Source of the DNA: JBFXDW01 sp050180745
Lineage (GTDB): Bacteria > Pseudomonadota > Alphaproteobacteria > UBA9219
NCBI GenBank assembly: GCA_050180745.1
Contig: JBFXDW010000003.1
Coordinates: 1 to 36,065, forward strand
Direction: 5' to 3'
DNA: 36,065 nucleotides
The position numbers were made by a program, and so were the translations under genes. Below, one piece after another: positions 33,170 through 36,065 of this stretch. Numbering within the stretch: position 1 is the stretch's first letter; each line of letters begins with the position of its first letter. Under the pieces are notes generated by a model. The model had not been told where the DNA came from, made no database searches, and worked only from the letters and a program-made list of their open reading frames with translations.

Positions 33170-34686
33170 GCGTTATTGTCTTTCTCTTCGGCGTTTTCGT
33201 CCGGCTCTTTGTTCTCGTCGGGCGTATCTTCCGTTTCAGCTTTGGGCGCGTCCGATGTTGCGCCTGTCTTGATGCCGAGCTTTTTCTTTCGCGCATTATC
33301 CTCGGCAATGCGCTGATACGTCTCATCGACGTTGTTGCCTTCGGCTTCGATAATGTCGCTTGGTGCTTTCCAGCCCATTTCCTGCGCGATCTTTTCGGCC
33401 TGACGGTCTTTAAGCGGATCGACCCATTCCCAGCGCGGCTTGATCCATTTCACGCGGTTATAAGGGCGCGGGTTTTGAACAAAGTGAGGAAGACGCAGCG
33501 CCCCAGACAGCACGGCTGTTTCCAGCCAACGCCGCCAGACCGGACGGCAAAGCTGATAAATCATCGTCATTTCTTGGAACTGGTTCAGGCGGCGGCGAAA
33601 CTCGACGGTACCGGCTCTCGTGCTTGAATAGTTGGCCGACTTAAGATCGCCCGTCACATTGGCGTAAGGAACGCCGAGCGCGGCTGAAATGGCTAAAAGG
33701 GTGCGATATTGAAACACCTCATAAGACCCGCCCACGTCTGCGGGGGATGAGAACTTAATGTCTTCGCCTGGCAACAAAACCTGCATCGTGCCAGGGGACA
33801 GTCCCGCTATGGCAGAGCCGTTTTCGTCGGCATCGCTTTCGCCAATCAATTTGTCTTCCGGTGAATCCTTAGTGATAAACCCAGCGAAGAGAGCCGCGAC
33901 CTTCTTGCGATCCAGTTCCGCATCGTCATATTGGTCGAGCAAAAATAGCTTAACCAGCGCGGGCGCGATCCAAGGAACGCCTCGGATTTGTCCAGGACGC
34001 TGCGGGCGATAGATATGCAGCACTTCCGAAGCCGGAACGCGCACAATCTCGCCTGTATTGCCGCTTTCCGTGCTGTCCCCTGGATGCTTGCGATAGAAAT
34101 GATAGGCAACACGCTTGCCAATCCCGTTAAACTCAATCCCGCACCGGACGCTGTTGCCTCTGGCTCCCCTTTCTGTTTTGGAGAGCGGCAACATCTCGCT
34201 TTCCAGAAGCTGAAGCTGCAAGGGAACGGAAAGCCCGTCAGACTCCCGCCGAGGCCGAAAGCGAATAAAACATTCGCCAGCTTCAAAGAGAGCATGGGCG
34301 ATAAGTGCCTGCATCCCGAAAAAATCTGTCAACCCATCGGCATCGGCTTCCAGCGCCCAGTCTTTCCAAAGCTGGATGATCTCATCTTTCAGCACTTCGT
34401 TTTCAATCAGGCACGAAGGGCGGATGCCATCGCCAATGGCATTTGAAACAAAACTATTCGCCGCATTTGATGCGTAGGGGTTAGAGCGCACAATCTGCCG
34501 CGCCCGTGCCCGCAGCAGGTCGCCACCGCTTGAGACGAGGCCGTTAATATTCTGTTCGGTTGCTTTCCACGCAATGAGCCTGCGCTTGGCCATCGCACCT
34601 TCAAAGCCGCCTGATAAGGCAGACATGGACAATCGTCCGGTGGCAGCGTATTTGGCCGCTGCCCCGATACGGGAAAACAGATTCAT
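33166..34686 (-). CDS. Portal protein (lambda family)
   Basis: A 506-residue portal subunit that forms the DNA entry ring. Conserved lambda-portal segments are RQIVRSNPYASNAANSFVSN, ADGLTDFFGMQALIAHALFE, LQLLESEMLP, VLHIYRPQRPGQIRGVPWIA, YDDAELDRKKVAALFAGFIT and TGDLKSANYSSTRAGTVEFR. The C-terminal tail is acidic and low in complexity (PDENKEPDENAEEKDNNA), presumably trimmed by the protease. It follows gpW with a 13-base gap. Confidence 0.93.
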   Translation of the reverse strand: MNLFSRIGAAAKYAATGRLSMSALSGGFEGAMAKRRLIAWKATEQNINGLVSSGGDLLRARARQIVRSNPYASNAANSFVSNAIGDGIRPSCLIENEVLKDEIIQLWKDWALEADADGLTDFFGMQALIAHALFEAGECFIRFRPRRESDGLSVPLQLQLLESEMLPLSKTERGARGNSVRCGIEFNGIGKRVAYHFYRKHPGDSTESGNTGEIVRVPASEVLHIYRPQRPGQIRGVPWIAPALVKLFLLDQYDDAELDRKKVAALFAGFITKDSPEDKLIGESDADENGSAIAGLSPGTMQVLLPGEDIKFSSPADVGGSYEVFQYRTLLAISAALGVPYANVTGDLKSANYSSTRAGTVEFRRRLNQFQEMTMIYQLCRPVWRRWLETAVLSGALRLPHFVQNPRPYNRVKWIKPRWEWVDPLKDRQAEKIAQEMGWKAPSDIIEAEGNNVDETYQRIAEDNARKKKLGIKTGATSDAPKAETEDTPDENKEPDENAEEKDNNA

Positions 34687-34699
34687 GGGGAAATCCTTC

Positions 34700-34906
34700 T
34701 TAAAGGTCTTTTTCGGCGTAAACCTTGATCTGGCGCGTCATCGGCTTGCCGCTATCCCGCGCCAAACCCTGTTCGACCTCGGCCAGCGCCGCTTTCAGCT
34801 CGGCCATCGTGCGGTATTGAACGGTCTTGCCGTCGTAAGACAGGCTCAACACGCCGCTTGCAATTGCGGCCTTCAAAGCATCGCGTTGCGTCGTCGTATA
34901 AGTCAT
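34700..34906 (-). CDS. Head-tail joining protein gpW-like
   Basis: A 68-residue protein (MTYTTTQRDALKAAIASGVL, LSLSYDGKTVQYRTMAELKA) of the gpW family, which fills the head-tail connector hole. GGAGG lies seven bases before the ATG. In lambda-type phages the large terminase gene comes just upstream of this gene; here a gap and an oppositely oriented gene are found instead. Confidence 0.87.
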   Translation of the reverse strand: MTYTTTQRDALKAAIASGVLSLSYDGKTVQYRTMAELKAALAEVEQGLARDSGKPMTRQIKVYAEKDL

Positions 34907-34956
34907 CGCGATGCCTCCAATTCAAGAAACGTTATGAAAGTTTAAAAGAGCCTTGC

Positions 34957-35064
34957 GTGGCTGGTGTTGGGCGTTATGCTGCCGAACCTTTTTTAGAGAC
35001 GGGTTTTGCAGTGATTGATTTTGTTTTTATGAAACCGCCGCTTTTTACAGGCGGTCACGCATGA
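34957..35064 (+). CDS. Possible small peptide overlapping the methylase start
   Basis: A frame that is open through this 154-base gap ends with TGA at 35062-35064, overlapping the methylase ATG in ATGA, the usual sign of translational coupling. From a GTG at 34957 it would encode 35 residues (AGVGRYAAEPFLETG, then VIDFVFMKPPLFTGGHA). There is no strong ribosome-binding site and the frame also stays open upstream across gpW. It may be a leader peptide, the tail of a decayed gene, or chance. The rest of the gap holds a hairpin ACCGCC/GGCGGT at 35035-35056 that would cover the methylase ribosome-binding site. Confidence 0.25.
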   Translation: MAGVGRYAAEPFLETGFAVIDFVFMKPPLFTGGHA

Positions 35065-35723
35065 GGGCCGAGGCCTCTCATGTTGCAAACCTCAAAAAAT
35101 TGATCGAAGAAACGTCCCGTCGGCATAACACCTGGCAAGTGTTTCATGATTTTGTCGCTATGTCTGCGATCAGCATCCGCAACGCCACCGATCCAAGAGA
35201 GCGTGACAAGTACGAACAGCAATATCTCGACATTGTGAAAAGGTATGACAGGGAGGAAGTCGATAGGTTCCCCCTTATGCTGGCACATCTGGTCAGCGCT
35301 CTCGAAGAAGATTTGTCGGACATACTCGGCCAGCTATTCAGCGAATTGGAGCTGGGCAACAAATGGAAAGGCCAGTTCTTCACCCCCGATGATGTTTGCC
35401 GCCTTATGGCCAAGATCACCTACGGCGAAGACCTGAAAGAAAAACTCAAAACCCAGCCCTACATCTCGGTTCAGGAACCAGCCGTTGGCGGCGGAGCCAT
35501 GATTATCGCCTTAGCCCGTGAAATGAGGGATCAGGGCATTAACTATCAAAAGAAGCTTCAGGTCACGGCCATCGACATAGACCTTCGCGCCGTCCACATG
35601 GCCTACCTGCAATTCTCGCTCTTCCACATTCCCGCCATCGTCATCCACGGCGACACCATAAGCCTTGAAACCTATTCCGAATGGCGCACCCCAGCGGCAA
35701 TCTGGAACGGATCAAATAGTTAA
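35061..35723 (+). CDS. N6 adenine methylase-like protein lacking a visible NPPY
   Basis: A 220-residue protein related to the N-6 DNA methylase fold of type I systems. GQFFTPDDVCRLMAKI (104-119) matches the GQFYTP region and EPAVGGGAMIIALA (139-152) matches the AdoMet-binding motif I. AIDIDLRAVHMAYLQFSL (170-187) matches motif II. The chain then ends about 25 residues later with HGDTISLETYSEWRTPAAIW, and no NPPY/NPPF catalytic motif is present. Short phage and plasmid proteins of this kind end in much the same way, so it may be complete rather than truncated. It could be a cofactor-binding protein, or a methylase with a different catalytic arrangement. It runs away from the structural operon, like the other cargo genes. 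Confidence 0.7.
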   Translation: MRAEASHVANLKKLIEETSRRHNTWQVFHDFVAMSAISIRNATDPRERDKYEQQYLDIVKRYDREEVDRFPLMLAHLVSALEEDLSDILGQLFSELELGNKWKGQFFTPDDVCRLMAKITYGEDLKEKLKTQPYISVQEPAVGGGAMIIALAREMRDQGINYQKKLQVTAIDIDLRAVHMAYLQFSLFHIPAIVIHGDTISLETYSEWRTPAAIWNGSNS

Positions 35724-35770
35724 AATCTTAACCATAAATAGGCGCAAGAAGGGCAAAGCCGCGTTGCTTC

Positions 35771-35902
35771 TTAAAAAAGAGCCTCGGCACTAGACGGTTG
35801 ATTTGGCTGAAGATTATTTAAGATTGCGCCCCACTCAACCATTGTGTTAATAACCTCGTCAGTGCCAGAAAAGTTCGATATAACTCCATTTTGGCGCACC
35901 AT
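35771..35902 (-). CDS. Weak small open frame (43 aa)
   Basis: An ATG at 35902 opens a frame of 43 residues (starts MVRQNGVISNF, ends PSSAEALF) read toward the methylase gene. Composition is normal for a protein, but the start lies at the base of a perfect terminator stem and has no ribosome-binding site. It may be a remnant of an older gene. The stretch 35724-35899 otherwise shows no gene. Confidence 0.25.
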   Translation of the reverse strand: MVRQNGVISNFSGTDEVINTMVEWGAILNNLQPNQPSSAEALF

Positions 35903-35942
35903 TCATTAAAAAAGCCCCCTTGCGGGGCTTTTTTAATGAATG
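35900..35942. terminator. Strong bidirectional intrinsic terminator
   Basis: Perfect 19-base complementary arms, CATTCATTAAAAAAGCCCC (35900-35918) and GGGGCTTTTTTAATGAATG (35924-35942), enclose a five-base loop CTTGC. G+C-rich pairs at the loop end and a T6 run on each side make it a terminator in both directions. It would end transcription from the methylase gene. Confidence 0.85.
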
Positions 35943-36065
35943 ACGTCGGATGAACAGGCCTCGAACTTCCTAGGAAGTCCACAAAATCGCGAAGGCGATT
36001 TTGGACGCAACTTTTGCGAAGCGTTAGCGAAGCAAAAGGGCGCCCGAAGGGTGAAAAACATGAGG
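35943..36065. repeat. Palindrome-rich window end
   Basis: After the terminator the sequence has CTTCCTAGGAAG (palindrome), AAAATCGC-GAAG-GCGATTTT (8-base stem, about 35975-35994), CTTTTGC/GCAAAAG around a GCGAAGCG-type direct repeat (about 36011-36038) and GCGCCCGAAGGG. Both strands happen to be open here. This is the composition of a dispersed intergenic repeat rather than of a gene, and it is where the window stops. Confidence 0.4.

Noticed and set aside
35943..36065. Possible tRNA 3' half or attachment site at the window end
   Set aside because: A TTCGAGG string looks like a T-loop, but the flanking bases do not pair as a T-stem and no acceptor or anticodon arm is present.
1..36065. CRISPR array
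   Set aside because: No set of regularly spaced direct repeats was seen on either strand, and no Cas-like protein is present.

Overview
The window looks like a stretch of an alphaproteobacterial chromosome (or a contig from one). The best evidence is the tail module of a resident prophage. Its genes occur in the order tape measure, DUF2460, DUF2163, NlpC/P60 peptidase, large tail hub ending in a GLLRGRRGTE-type domain, which is the order of genes g11 to g15 of the Rhodobacter capsulatus gene transfer agent and of related alphaproteobacterial siphoviruses. The genus cannot be named from this sequence. Neither end is a natural boundary: the left edge cuts a PfkB-family kinase and the right edge lies in a repeat-rich intergenic stretch.

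Layout. (1) 1-940: a 5'-truncated sugar/nucleoside kinase, convergent with a 41-residue membrane peptide. (2) 1053-2575: a WYL-domain regulator divergent from a small lipoprotein gene. (3) 2712-12196: a co-directional five-gene defence cluster. A type III modification methylase (Mod) is followed by a HEPN-motif protein, the type III restriction subunit (Res), a SIR2-like NAD-binding protein and a HerA-type ATPase. The last two match the known SIR2-HerA anti-phage pair; the HEPN gene sits between mod and res. (4) 12206-34906: a prophage late region read right to left: gpW, portal, S49 protease with a nested scaffold start, decoration protein, major capsid protein, connector, tail completion, terminator and tube proteins, a frameshifted tail chaperone, tape measure, GTA-like tip, fibre-like proteins, lysis cassette. 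The head is lambda-like and the tip GTA-like, so the phage is a mosaic.

Four genes run against the late region and have the layout of cargo (moron) genes: a GNAT acetyltransferase (16618-17106), an unrecognised 282-residue protein (20838-21686), an AbiJ-like HEPN protein (26221-27168), and an adenine-methylase-like protein without a visible catalytic NPPY motif (35061-35723). The first three sit between the stop of one late gene and the start of the next, convergent with the former and divergent from the latter. No terminase, integrase, repressor or replication gene lies in the window, so the prophage is either truncated or continues beyond the right edge.

Most notable observations: the HerA ATPase ends in DLDDEIPF and the AbiJ-like protein ends in DQDDDIPF, both strongly resembling the C-terminal tip of bacterial single-stranded DNA-binding protein (SSB). 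A HEPN gene is built into a type III restriction operon that runs into SIR2-HerA. The tail chaperone carries an in-phase A AAA AAC slippery site leading into a four-cysteine extension. The 282-residue cargo gene belongs to no family I recognise.
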